Shown here: positions 1 through 14,700 of the stretch, piece by piece
How positions within the stretch are numbered: the stretch's first letter is position 1
Layout: every line of letters begins with the position of its first letter
Assembly (NCBI GenBank): GCA_964035545.1
Contig: OZ037766.1
Coordinates: 7,449,722-7,513,721 of the forward strand
Direction of reading: 5' to 3'
DNA from: Bugula neritina
Lineage: Eukaryota; Bryozoa; Gymnolaemata; Cheilostomatida; Bugulidae
Length of the DNA: 64,000 bases
The notes under the pieces: generated by a model
The model's database searches: none
Told to the model about the DNA's origin: nothing
The model's input: the letters and a program-made list of their open reading frames with translations, nothing else
Translations under genes and position numbers: made by a program

Positions 1-3000
1 ATGTTACATACAATGTGACACTGGTGCTCTCACAGTTGTTGAGTAGTATCTGTATTAATAGCAGTCATTTTGGATGTTTAATTTTGACTATTGAGTGTTT
101 GCCTCATACTCTATATGCAGAAAAGTGCTTTTACTTCTACACTCTAAAGATTTCAGCTAAAGTGTGTCATCATACCCATTAAAGAAAAATAATGACTAAT
201 GTTGAGATTTTCTGACCAGCTTTGAAATGTATATCAATATAGTTGCAGAAGAGTGGTGACTGCCTATTTCCTTCTTAACTCAAACAGGTAGCCAAACACC
301 CCTGTAGTGAAATTAGTGGGAGTTTGCTCAGCTATCTGAGAACCCTTAAAGAAAAGCTTTCTACAGCCCAGTGAGTGCTAACTAAAAAACCTCTGGCACT
401 TGATACTAGCTGGAGCTAGTGAACTAGTTAAAATTTGTAGAAAGCAAATATAAGTAAGTCATTTAGATTGTTCATATTGTTTCTTTCTGTGGAATACACT
501 TGTTTATATTTTTCATATTGTTTATTTAAGTTTATGCTGAGATTATATAAATTTTGAATTGCAATTGTAGTCTTGACAATGTCAATCAGTGTCAAATGGT
601 GTCAAACAGTTTCAACAAGCATAAAGTTAGAGTAATAATATAATAAAGGACACCCGTGAGGATTTATTGCTTAAATCACAGCCTAGTTCACTACAACTCC
701 TATCTAATAAATTTATACAATCATTATTTAGAAAGTTGGAGTTACGTCACTTGATATTCAAGGTATCAAAGGTACTTTCAGTGTCCAGTTTTCGTGCACT
801 AAATAAATCTAGGATACACAACTTTGAACCTGGATTAATACTTTTTTCTGCTACTTGAATCCTTTATCAATGAATACCCAGTTGCATGAGCTGGCACCTA
901 GTGAGATGTCCTGAAATTAAAAGACTCTCATTATTAAAAGACCGACTACTTGTGGTGGGATAGATCTGTAAAAAAAGTAAACAATAAATTAGTGCGGCAA
1001 AATGCAGTGACAACAATGTATTTTTACGGTCAAAACGTACAGTCGTCTGCAAGTCCTGTCTGTATGCGAGTTCATTTTTACAACAAATTAGCATATAATT
1101 ACATGGCAATTACTTAAAAGGAACTGCATAATCTCTTAATGATAAAGGACTCAGCTATGAGAACTTTTCACACGCTGCAAACAGACAATGTAAGAACAAA
1201 AAATCGTGAACCGCAGTTGTTGATAGAAAGTTATTTGTTCCGGAACCTTCTAGATTTCACACTACATGAGTCAATGCTTCCTTGGGTAATGAGAGAGGTC
1301 ATCCAGATGGCACAAACTGGCATTTAAATATATTATAATTATTCTTGAACTATATAATAACAGTGGGCACAGGATTCTGTCTAGGCCATGGAAAGTTCAG
1401 CCATTATCACTTTTATGGTGTTTGCTAGTTAAACACAGATCACTAAAAGTTAAAGGTAGCACTATCAATCACCTGTCCATAAGTTGACCATATCATCCCA
1501 AATAGGTAACGGTAATAGCCTTCTGCCCTTTCCTAAATACATCACATCGCATCGAGAATGTAATATTACACCACCTTTTCGATTGTACTCAATGCCAAAC
1601 TTCTAAATCTGCAATCTTCTAATTGATAATGATCACATTACTTTGATAAATTGTAAGCTAAATTTATAAATGCACTTGACAAAATGAAAAACAAATGACT
1701 AATAAAAGAACAGATTGAAAACTTGATTTTTTGATTCTTTGCTCAACAAACCAAAATAGTGACGTGTTGTCAATAATAGCTTTAGCACCCTAGACATTTA
1801 TTACTTGGATATAAATGATAACCGTAGTATACAATTGATCAGAACTGAGTGATTTAGCAATGCTGAAAATTAATACCAAACCCATAGGATTATTCTATGC
1901 CTCAAACTTACTTAATAGTTTTTACTGGCTTCTATTATACCTTAAGTTGCACACAATAGCGTGTGACATATCTAGGGTAGTATAATATCTCTATTAGTAA
2001 AGTTATTACACAACTACATGTAGGTGTATCCGAATAGTTGCTGCGTAGGCTACGCAGTCATTCCTCTTGCTACATTTTTCCACTAAAATCAAGCTAATCT
2101 TATGGTAGTCCATAAAAATGTAGCAATCAGCAACAAACACAATAAGCAACAAACACAATAAGAACTCTCTTGAAAGTAACTATTTAACAATAGCTAATAG
2201 CTATACCTGCTGCATAAGGCTATAGATGGTGGCAGAGGCAATAATTGGCAAGTGCCAACTTGGGAGCAGGACAAAGGTATTGTTTGAACATTATAATATC
2301 AATTGAAAGACGCAATAATTTTGAAACATGCAAGATAAGCCTTGGAAAAGTTATAATGTAAAATTGAATATATGTTTGCTATAGAATGGTGAATTAAGCC
2401 ACTTTTCTTACAATACAATGCTTTTAGTGCCAAGTCCTTACAAAGGTCATTTAATGGCTGGGAGACAACTCCACAATACACCTTATGCTTATAAACATTT
2501 TCACGATGATCCTGTGATATTTTAGGAATTACTTAATAGTATTTTAGTAGAAAGGCTAATATACATGAAACTTTAACAGTACTATATATCAGCATACTAT
2601 TCAAGATAATAGAGGTATTATTTAGAGCTAAAACAACTTACCCATAATAAATAATTCATTCATTTGTCTGAGGTCAAAGCAAGCACATCTCTTACATCTC
2701 AGGTTTGTAATACAATAGGTAGCTAAGCTATATATTTAACTACAAAATGAAAAATAGTTGAGTAAATTTCGATTTAAAGAAAAACTGTCTTTAAAAATAT
2801 GCATCATATTCCATTCAAACTACATATCAGCAGGGTTCAGTTCTGAGCAGTTTTCCAGCTTTTGCAAAAAAATGCAAATAAACACAAGTTGAAATAATAG
2901 GATAATCAAGCGGATAACTCCATGTAATGCATGTAATCCATGTAGCAATAATAATAGTGTGTACTCATAGAGAAAATAACTCCCATTATTTCCTTCAATC

Positions 3001-3987
3001 TTGTAACAGCCAACAAGATTTTACCAACTTGACAGTTTAACAATACTATAATTATTTCACTATCTATAACATTTTTCATTTTAAAAAGCTGTCAACTTAT
3101 ACACTCCAGGTAAACTACATACCATTGTACAGATGAACTGATGGATCCTATAATGAATTTCACTTGTAATGTATAATAGCTATGTAAACGTTATGCACAC
3201 ATCTATTATATATCAAAAGCTGTTGAACCAGAAGATCCAGCATCAAATCAAAGCCCATAGAAGGCCCATGTAAAAACACATCAAATTTTCTTATGGATAT
3301 TGATATTTGCCAGCATCTTGTATATATCAAATATAAATTCGGTGACTTTTCATGAGTACCATCAAACTCTTCATGCTCCCGGGTTAGCGAGTCTCTCCAA
3401 GCAACAAAAGGTTCCAAGTATGCTCATCAGTTAGTAGAGCCACAGCAATTTATCTCGTATTCAAGTCATAAGCAAAGCATATTTGCCAACCAGTAAAAAA
3501 CTCTCACTTTAGTTCAGCAACTCATGGCAATTAAATGGAAGTTGGATATTTACAGGTCTTAACGGCTATATCTCCCATCATTCATCACTGCTAGGTTATA
3601 TATTAATGTTTCAGAGCAGCACATTCAACATTGAACTAGCATTGCTTTGCAGTAAGTACATTTATAAATTTACATACTCTACAAAAGCAGGAACTGCTAC
3701 ATTTTTAGAAGCAATAACCTATATCTATCAGCCGAGATAACTGGACAGCTGTTATAGAAACTACGCTACCCACTCTTGAACTAGGTAAATTTCAGCACGA
3801 AGCTAAAATATCATCATATAGCAACATCAGTTCCAACCAAGATGAGGAAATAAAGGGGACATAACCAATTTCAGTTAACTACACATCCCCTTTAGTTTTC
3901 AATTATACAATTTTAATGTAAACCATCCACTTACAACAACGAATAACTATATAAAACAATACTAAAATTTTTGCTCACTGACAATAC
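1..3987. other. Left flank, no supported gene
   Basis: About 4 kb of AT-rich sequence with stops in all frames. The longest open frames (60-85 codons, for example minus 3160-3417 and minus 2299-2481) resemble no family I know and lack paired splice sites with neighbouring frames. No tandem repeat or RNA gene was recognised. It may be downstream flank of the minus-strand RPS17 gene. Confidence refers to the absence of an obvious gene, not proof of absence. Confidence 0.5.
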
Positions 3988-3993
3988 TTTATT
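3988..3993 (-). terminator. Polyadenylation signal of RPS17
   Basis: On the minus strand AATAAA lies 34 bases after the RPS17 stop codon at 4030-4028. That gives a very short 3' UTR, as usual for ribosomal protein genes. The motif is seen directly; the cleavage site is inferred. Confidence 0.7.
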
Positions 3994-4027
3994 TCAACAG
4001 AAACATAGATAAAGGTAGATATAATAT

Positions 4028-6102
<2,075 letters not shown>

Positions 6103-6105
<3 letters not shown>

Positions 6106-6130
6106 TTTGTCGCGGAAAAGGACCCAATTG
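6103..6130 (-). promoter_or_regulatory. TOP-like leader and start region of RPS17
   Basis: On the minus strand the bases before the start codon read CCTTTTCCGCGACAAAATG followed by GTGAG. The C-plus-pyrimidine run near 6121-6114 resembles a 5' terminal oligopyrimidine (TOP) tract, which in animals marks mRNAs under mTOR-dependent translation control. The predicted leader would be only about 15-18 nt. The tract is seen; the transcription start is inferred from the family pattern. Confidence 0.5.
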
Positions 6131-6469
6131 TCGTGAAAACGGATATATAGAGGCGAGAATGGTATCGGAAAGTAGTGACAGGAAAAGATAACTCCGTATG
6201 ATCTTATCATACGCGTTTTGAGTGCAATTTTCAACAGTGGAGTTAAGCCCTTTGGTGCAGTTCATAAAGAATAGGCAACCCAGAGAAAAAAACACATGCT
6301 TTACTGAAGTGCAACAAAAATTATACAAAACTTCAAAGTTGCAGCTATTACATATTTACAATAGGTTCATGACTTAACAGAGAGCAGCACTGCATTGTCA
6401 AAATGACTGCTAGTTGTTATTTAAAATATACTATTTTCATAAAAGATAGATGTTTCAAATTGTATGGGT

Positions 6470-6475
6470 TTTATT
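6470..6475 (-). terminator. Polyadenylation signal of the methyltransferase gene
   Basis: AATAAA on the minus strand, 91 bases after the TGA stop at 6569-6567. It is the first canonical hexamer downstream of the stop, and it lies before the RPS17 start region. Confidence 0.5.
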
Positions 6476-6566
6476 TTTTCAGGTAAATCATACAATACTA
6501 TATATATGTGCAAATAGAAATTTCATAAATAGAAAAAATGATTCAAATAAAAAGCTACTATAATAT

Positions 6567-7732
6567 TCATGTATGATGAGCAGTAGCTGAGATGCACTGA
6601 TACGGTTTGTGAGTCACCTCATCAGTTAAATATGTGATGTGAACATCTAAAAATCCAACATCTTCTAATGTTTGCATATATGCTAAGAAGTCAACATTGG
6701 CATGATTGAATCCGCCAGACCGCCTTCGTTTAAGTATGCTGTCTATATTCTGCACAGTTAGAAGCCTTCCTCCTGGTTTTATGACTCGTAAAAGTTCAGT
6801 GCATGCTTGAGGAATATGTGGCCAAAAATAGAAAGAGTTAACACTAAAAGCTGTATCTATAGTCGATGAATTTAGAGGTATGTTGTGAACGGAAGACTCA
6901 AACAATATTACTTTTGAGCTGGCAATTTCGGCATATAAAAGCTCTTCAGCATACTGTAAGGCTAACTGTGATATATCTATTCCATAAACTTTGCTAGCTT
7001 TGCCTGTAAAAATGATTATGTCGTAAATTGTAATATGCAAATAGAAATTTATCTAAACATTACCATATTACTGTAGCAAGCTATTATAGATCATAGGGCT
7101 ACAAAGTGAAGTGATGAACATGACATATCAGTAATTTTCTCCATAGAAAATGTAGTATAATTTCTTTTACTGTTGAGCGGAAACAAGACTTGAAATCTAA
7201 TCTATTTTCATCAAGTAGACTAAATAAATCAAAATACCCCATAAAAGTTTTCAAAAAATAGCAAATAATTTTGTGCACACATTAACCACATTTACTAAAG
7301 AAAAGTGCTTCTATACACACTCTAAAAATAAGAATATTTGACAAACCTGTATTTGCAGCATACTGCAAGCCTAAACCATGACCAAAACCAATTTCTAAGA
7401 TATTTTCCCCTTCGGATATTTTACAATGATTCACAGCACATCTTTCTAGATAATTATTCTTTCGTTTCATCTAAAATTTGCAGCAGCAAATACTCATGCT
7501 AATATAACAAGTATAAAAATTATAAAATATATCGGACCAACACTTTGCTCATGTTTTTGACTAATCCTCACGGATATGAAATACATTTTTGTACTACAAT
7601 GAACATAAAACTGATGTGCTTAAATGCAAACAGCTTTTTTTCTGAGCTCACCATTTGCATCACTAAATGACCCTTCCATGAGAGCTGTGGACTCGCTAAA
7701 TTTGCTCCAACTGTCTTTCGAATATAGTTCAT
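6567..7732 (-). CDS. Class I SAM-dependent methyltransferase, small family
   Basis: Three coding exons on the minus strand, 7732-7652, 7470-7347 and 7003-6567, join in phase to 213 residues. Residues 52-60 read LEIGFGHGL, the glycine-rich SAM-binding motif I with its acidic start. VYGIDIS follows as motif II, with Asp expected to contact the ribose. Then come an Asp/Ser-rich strand, FSVNSFYFWPHI (motif IV region) and a typical LLRVIKPGGRLL (motif VI). The N-terminal stretch GHLVMQMMKRKNNYLERCAV is characteristic of the UbiE-like small-molecule methyltransferase group related to bacterial stand-alone enzymes. The substrate cannot be told. The predicted start ATG follows AAAAAC; the frame stays open upstream and an AG precedes it, so an extra 5' exon or leader is possible. 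Donors and acceptors are all GT-AG. The RPS17 gene lies just downstream in the same orientation; no functional link is implied. Confidence 0.8.
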
Positions 7733-7799
7733 GTTTTTACTGAGCCTAGAAAAGCTACAAAAATGGTAATGTTGAGTGCACAAACATTGACAATATAAA

Positions 7800-8690
7800 A
7801 ACCTGGTAAAATAATATGGCTTGATGATAATAATTATAACTCTTTGCCTGTTTGAGTTCCACTAAGCGCAACATCAGCTAAAGTAGCAACAGCTCACACT
7901 TACAGTATGACAGTATGGCAAAACCTATGTTATTATTGCTAACAATCAAAATTATTAAGTGCACTCCTGTATTGAGCTAATTAGCTACAAGTATGTCTGC
8001 AAAAATGAAATTGTGCTTTGTATACATTACCACTATTTCACTCTTTATGTATTAGTTCTGCTTATCTTCACATTGTTTGTGTGTATTTTGTGTACTTTCT
8101 AATGTGCAGTTTCTTTATCTACTTTCAGTTATAAAGTTTTTCTTTGCATGTGTTCATGCAAGTGTAGATTCTTGAAAATATTATTTATTTTTATCCAATA
8201 ATTAGGAGTAATAATTAAAATTAAAAGCAACTTATATAAGAAAGGTTATAAGTCATATAATGATATACAGTAATATTATTTGATTACTGCAGCCAATAAA
8301 TTTTAACATCATAAAAATATAGTTATTGGGATTGGCTTCTTGTTGAGGTAGCCTGAGTAATTTCTATAAAGATGCTATTAAATCAGCATAATAACCATAA
8401 TCATAATGTACCAATTGAAATGTATTTAAACATTTTTTTTATAAGTTATGGACTATAGGGTATTAGTATAAGGATAAGGATAATATCTAAAAATGAAATC
8501 AAGCAAAGTTGGGCTTTATCTTGCCTAAATTTAAACGATTTACAACAAGTCATTAAGCTTAATACTTGAAACCTCAAAGTCAAAATGGTGAATAATTTCT
8601 ATTGCAAATCAACTCTTTTCAAATAATTTAAAGTACTTGTTTCGAATTGACTGGCCACTTAAAGTTAAACTTAGCCGTGACTGATACTTA
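7800..8690. other. Intergenic, nothing recognised
   Basis: AT-rich sequence between the methyltransferase start and the simple-sequence field. It should contain the methyltransferase promoter at its left end, but I see no clear TATA box, CpG cluster or conserved motif. Confidence 0.4.
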
Positions 8691-10990
8691 AAAACATAGT
8701 CATACTCTAACTCATAGTGATTCTCATACTGCTTTGAGCATAATCATGGTGTATCAGTACGAGTATCAAGTATAGCTCTATAGTCTATAAGTATCACTAT
8801 GAGTACGACTTATCAGTAGCAGTCAAAATGAAAATGGTGCCACTACAAGTACATCTACTACTACCAGTACTACTACTACTACTACTACTACTAGTACTAG
8901 TACAGGTACTACTACTAGTACTAGCAGTACTATTACTAGTACTAACACTACTACTAGTAGTAGTACTAGTACTACTAGTACTACTACTAGTAGTAGTACC
9001 AGTACCACTAAGTGACTACCACATTTGATAAACTGAAACTCAAAGTTTACTTCTTACTATGACATTGAAACTCACATTGACTATGACTATCACTCTCATA
9101 GTCATTGTAACACTTACACTAGCACTATTACTATGACTAACACTAACAGTAACTCACAACTGACAATGACTGTAAGACAAAGTGAAAGAGTAACTGTAAG
9201 TCTAAGTCAAGTCTAAGTAAGTGCATGTCTGTATCAGTGTATGACTATGAGTATGACATTGACTGTATCACTATCACTATCAGTATCACTGTCACCATCA
9301 GCATCAGTATCACTATCAGTATCAGTGAATCACTATCACTATGAGACATGAGTATGACTATCACTATCACTTATCAGTATCAGTATCACTATCAGTATCA
9401 GGTAAACTCAACAGTGAATGTTATTATCATTATGACGTTGAATGTTATTTAATTTACTGCTATAACTATAAAACTAAAGACCACTTTATGTAATATAATA
9501 TTCATTTATTTAAGAAGTATGAAATAATATATTGTATAGTAATGCCAATGTCAATGTGTATTTCTATGAAATAGCAAAACTGATTGTATTCAAATGGTTG
9601 TACTTTCCAATGTTAGCTATTACGGTGTCATATCACGATAACTATCAAATTAATACGAGACATCGTTGTAGTTTATAAGAAGAGAAAACTGACTCGGTAC
9701 TGCGCCCTGAAAGGAAGTACATAATGATAATGCTAAAGGGCAAGCAATAATTTGTTTAAAAAAAATTCAATTGTAAAATACAAGTAACTCACCTCGTAAC
9801 TATTAGTGTATTACTATCATCACCACGATAATCATGTCAGAATTATATTTCATTTATTAGTTAATATGTTGAAACTGAAGGATTATGTTGCAAATTGAAA
9901 GTTTCAGATATCATGATGATGATAATCATGAATTAAAATATAATCATTAAATTTATTTTTAATGATCTCGACACTTTCCTGATAAATCATTAATCATTAA
10001 TGATTTTGATTATATTTAATTTTATTGCTCAATCTCAAGTTTACAGTTACACGAACACTTACACTAACGGTAATACTGTTAGTGTTACAGTAACACTATG
10101 AGTATGACTAACTCAGTAGCTGTAAGTGTGTCTGTAATACTAATATTACTATTAGGAGTAATATTAATAATAATACTAATAGTAATAGTAATTCTAACTG
10201 TAGTACTAATACTGTAATAGTAATAGTAATACTAATAGCAAAGTTAACTTTTACATTGTCTTTAGAGTTTAGTCTTGACGCTGTCGATTGTCGTTTAACT
10301 TTAAACTTAAAGTTTAAAAGTTTACTTTTAGTTGTACACTTTGACTTACAGTTGCTTAGTTACTAATTTACTTGGTAATCTTTAGAATTAGTGCTAGAAG
10401 CAGGTTTGGTCACAATCATTAGTGATTTGTCACATGATTCAGTTTCACAGTGGCAGTACTCACCGCCAGTAGTTACTAGTAGTAGTTTGTTTGACTTTTA
10501 GTTTGTGTCAAACTTGAAATTAAATAGTAATTTGAATTATTCAATTTACTTGTACTTACAGTTGTAGTTATACTCATGGTCATACTGATACTCTAATACT
10601 AATACTAATAGTAGTAGTAATAGTATTACTACTACTGTTATAGGTTATACTATAGATGGTTTTATAAGTTCCTTATAGTTATACTATTAGTATTAATACT
10701 AGTAATACTAATGCAATACTAATACTTATAGAAATTAACTGAAGTTGAAAAAGTAAAACAAACTGAAACTGATTGAAAATGTGATCAAAATCAATATTAG
10801 TATTAGCATTACAACTACTATTTTTATTAGTAATACTATTAGTTAGTAATACTATTAGTTAGTATTATTATTACTATAACAATTTAACTGTTAGTATTAG
10901 TAATAGTGTAAGTATTACTATCACTATGACATTGATTATCACTATAAATATCAATATTAATATAGAATTCATAACCAATATCATTGATAG
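8690..10990. repeat. Field of degenerate ACT/AGT, ATC and AAT simple sequence
   Basis: More than 2 kb is dominated by short words built from ACT/AGT, TATCAC/TATCAG and TAATAC/TAATAG, broken by ordinary AT-rich DNA. The densest blocks are 8844-9008 (ACT and AGT triplets), about 9260-9400 (CACTATCAGTAT words), 10040-10240 and 10560-10930 (TAATACTAATAGTAAT words). Words and their reverse complements are interspersed, so many hairpins are possible. No gene is supported; the paired 61- and 66-codon frames at 8823-9028 are low-complexity artefacts. Confidence 0.8.
8844..9008. repeat. Mixed-orientation (ACT)n/(AGT)n trinucleotide tract
   Basis: A near-uninterrupted run of ACT and AGT triplets, each the reverse complement of the other. 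Runs switch orientation repeatedly and create clustered AGTACT and ACTAGT palindromes. Open frames on both strands across it encode only Leu/Val-rich low complexity and are not genes. Confidence 0.85.
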
Positions 10991-11750
10991 AATAAATACA
11001 CTCATTATGATTATATTTATAATGTTACTTCAACTTGTTTTATAATTGCTGCTATATAATAGTTTTTGTAATGACCTTAACCTTTGCAATAGTGATTTAA
11101 AGTTTAACATAATAATATTGTTATTTAATTCAATATACTCAATATATATTTATGATATATTATGATAGCAATATTTATGCTGATTCACTTATTGTAATCC
11201 GAGTCAATATCAGTATTAACATACATGTTAAATTGAATTCATGGTGATATTCATAAAAATTATGATAATATAAATCTGAATAACACTATGTTTATATTTT
11301 GCCATGTATATTTTAATATTCTGTGTATGCACAGAAGCTCAGATTATATTTGTTACTTTAGTCATTTTATGTGCAACCATCATTAGTTTTAAGCATCATG
11401 ATAGCAGTGTTGACCGTCATTATTTTTTTAATATGATCGGAATATTGTTATTTATGAAATAATTGGTGTCAATTTTTTGACATTCATTTGGGTTTCATGT
11501 AATTTATTGCAGCTTTTTATTTGCATTTTATGTTTTGCTAGACACTACCTTATAGGTTTTGTCTTGTTTGTTAACTTTCATTACTGACCACTCTTGCTTT
11601 ATTACTTTGCATAAGTAGCACCTTTAGTAAACAAAAACGTAAGTATGATTTTGGTTTCTTTAGTAGTTAATCATTTCCTTGTAGTGACCGGCTGTTATAG
11701 TGCCTACAGTACTATGACATAACGTTGTTGTGAGAAACAGTGAGTATAAG

Positions 11751-14700
11751 ATGAGCAGTGGGTCAACTAGACCAGGGCCCCTTATACAAAGGCAGGGCTT
11801 TATCAAGAGAGCCCCGAGTGGCAAACTATCAGCATTCAAGGTTAGTAACTATCAGTGTAATAATTTTATCACAAATATAGATAGCTGGTGTAAGTTCTTA
11901 GCATCATTCTATTAGCTTACTAGCTTCCTAGTACATGGTATTGTGGGATTTATTGTCAAAGTTGATATTGATTAGCCTTAGAGCACACAATACAAAAAAT
12001 GTCTTTCATAATATATTTTGTGTTGTATGCTTGATAATTATATAAAACATATTGTGTTGGATTACATTATTGTATAGCATTGCATTGTGCCTATTGTTCA
12101 AGGCAGACAAAAGAGCTATGATTAATTTTACAGTCAATTGATAAATTATACCTATATTTGCTGTTTTGCATAATTTTGCTATGTGTAAAACTACCAACAT
12201 GTAGAAATGGGAGAAGAAATGGTGTGTATTTGCGCTGTCCAAGCGATGCGGGCCGGTCCTTGACTTTTTTGAGAGAAAAGAAGACACTGGAGGAGGTCCG
12301 ACTGCCGCAGCCAATCGAGTGGAACTGCAGTATACTAAGCAAGTGTGTGCTGCCATACAGTGTAAAGTTCCCTATACATTCATCATTGTCACCGACAGTA
12401 GAATTCTTAGCCTGGCAGCAGTCAGTCAGTGAGTATAGCAAACTGTCAGCTGTATCACCTACACCCGTGTTGAGTGACATGCATACACACAAACGTGTGC
12501 ATATAACCTATCTATGTAGTAACACAAGTATAAACTTTTCGACCATGTATACACACGTTAGCATAGCTTGTACGAGCAAATGAGTAAACTGCAAACAGTG
12601 TATTAGTGTGTATAGCAACTAGCAAATAGAGAAGTGTATTTGGTAAATGTAATAGGAAAGATAGGTGACACGTGTGGACACTAGCAATTTGCTGCCGATG
12701 TCACCGGCTGCTGCTTTTGTCACTTTGGGTCAGTCACTGCAGCTGATTACTTATGACACTCAGTTGTTTTATTTACATTATTATATTCACTCTTATCAAC
12801 GCCTGTAAATTATTGGCTGGTTTATCTCTTACTTTCCTACCACTGAGCTGCAAGTAATACCTTTCCTATCAGAATGAGGAAGTTGTTCACGTGTAATCAG
12901 CTAGTTTCTTATACCAGCCATTCTCTTGCATTCATTGGATTAAATATGGTTTTGTTTGGGTATAAATTGTACTTCCGGGTGTTACTAATCAATCGTTTCC
13001 AGTCTCAACTCCAAAAGAGCAATTTTTTAAAATATTTATCCGGTCCAATGAGGTCTAACATATAAAAAGATTGATTCTAGTTGTATTATATCTAATTTTA
13101 TTCTCGGTATGTTGTGTAGAAATGACGCTGATGCTTGGATATCCTGTTTACGTAGAGTTCTTACTAAAGAAAATTGCCTGCAGGTTAGTATATTATAAGC
13201 AGAATACAAGTGAAAGCAGTTTGTTGTATTCTGTGCAATGTGACATTTACTTCCTCCTTTTCATAAGCTTTGGTCAGCCGTTTTAGAGCTAGTCCAGCAA
13301 TGCTTTCTCTACTTTAGTCAGTTCTGTGTTATTAGTGTAGGTGAATTGTTCCCTACATATGTACTCATGTTACACTAGCAGTTGTATAAACCATCATGGC
13401 AATGTAAGTTATTACTTACTGTTATATTGACATACATTCTGCACATTGGCATATCTCTGACATACCATCTAACAATGAACAAGTATTGTATTATTGTGTT
13501 ATTTGCTTAGCCAGTGCTCCAGGTGCGAGTATTTCAAACACCTGAAAAACTGTAATATCAGGCTGAGGGGAAACTCCAATATACTGCATATTGAGCATTT
13601 CTTAGCCAGCCACGCTATTTAGCATCTCCAGATGTAACACAATACCGTATTATTCAAAATTGCATCCTGAATGACTGTACACACATCCTACTTTACATAC
13701 GGTTTGATTGGAATGCTTAGCCTCTGCAATCAGGAACACTGGATATTTTAATAGGATTAACTGATTACAAGGTGTGGTAGACAATCACACTATAGTTTTG
13801 TTATAATTAACCTGACATTCACAAACTCAATACCTGGTACCTGCTGTGTAAAAACATACAGAAGTTGCTCTACGTGTTGTGCCCAGCAAGTTTTCAGTTT
13901 GATCTTTAAAAATTATAAAGTAACCGTCAAATTTTAACAAAAGCTGTTCAATTTTCAAGCATCAATATCGCTGATACTTTTCATTACTTGTCAGCCATAG
14001 TATAAGGCAGTTTCTCTCAATCATTGGATGTGTGAGTTTTGTTTCAACAGCATTTTTGTTTTGAATTTTATCCTTCTCTAAAAAATATAACTTCTCAGGA
14101 AATATAAAAATAGATCAAATAAAATAGCTCTCACGCCAGTTTATAGTCACTATCCCTGTGAGAAACCCCTGATGGAGGTTTGTTTAAAGTGGGCTAAGGA
14201 CTTATTCATATGTGGCACAGGAGCGCCCATGACTTCGTGTTTACTAAGCAAAATGTTTTAACCCCTAGATCAAGGCTGTCTAACAAGCAGCCCCAGGACC
14301 GGGTGTGGCCCCAGCCTACATTTATATGGCCCTCGAAGACATAACACATTAAGTTATTTTGCACACATATGAATTAGAGCAGAAAAAACCCTAGAACACA
14401 GCTGCTCCACATCAAATAGCATAACTTGTGTAGGTAACATAAGAGTTATCTGCACATAATTGCGTATATATCTAATGACTGCTGCAGAGTTCTGAAGATC
14501 ACACTTATGAGGTGGGTGCCACTGGGTTAACTCGCCAAGAGCAGGAGAGGATAGCCAGGTCTAAGAGACGACCTCCCACTCCACCTTCTGACACAGACAG
14601 CGGGGAGGACGCTGCTGCCGGTATTATTATAAACTTGACTGATACATACTATTCTCTGTGACATTCTGTGGAGTATTATTGTGTGCTTCGCTGCTGTTTG

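Noticed and set aside
8823-9028. Leu/Val-rich open frames on both strands suggesting a membrane peptide
   Set aside because: Both strands are open because of the ACT/AGT triplet tract; there is no gene context.
12006-12583. Frames of 116-141 codons on both strands
   Set aside because: The real coding frame is the PH-domain exon 12205-12428 in a different register; these frames overlap it out of frame.
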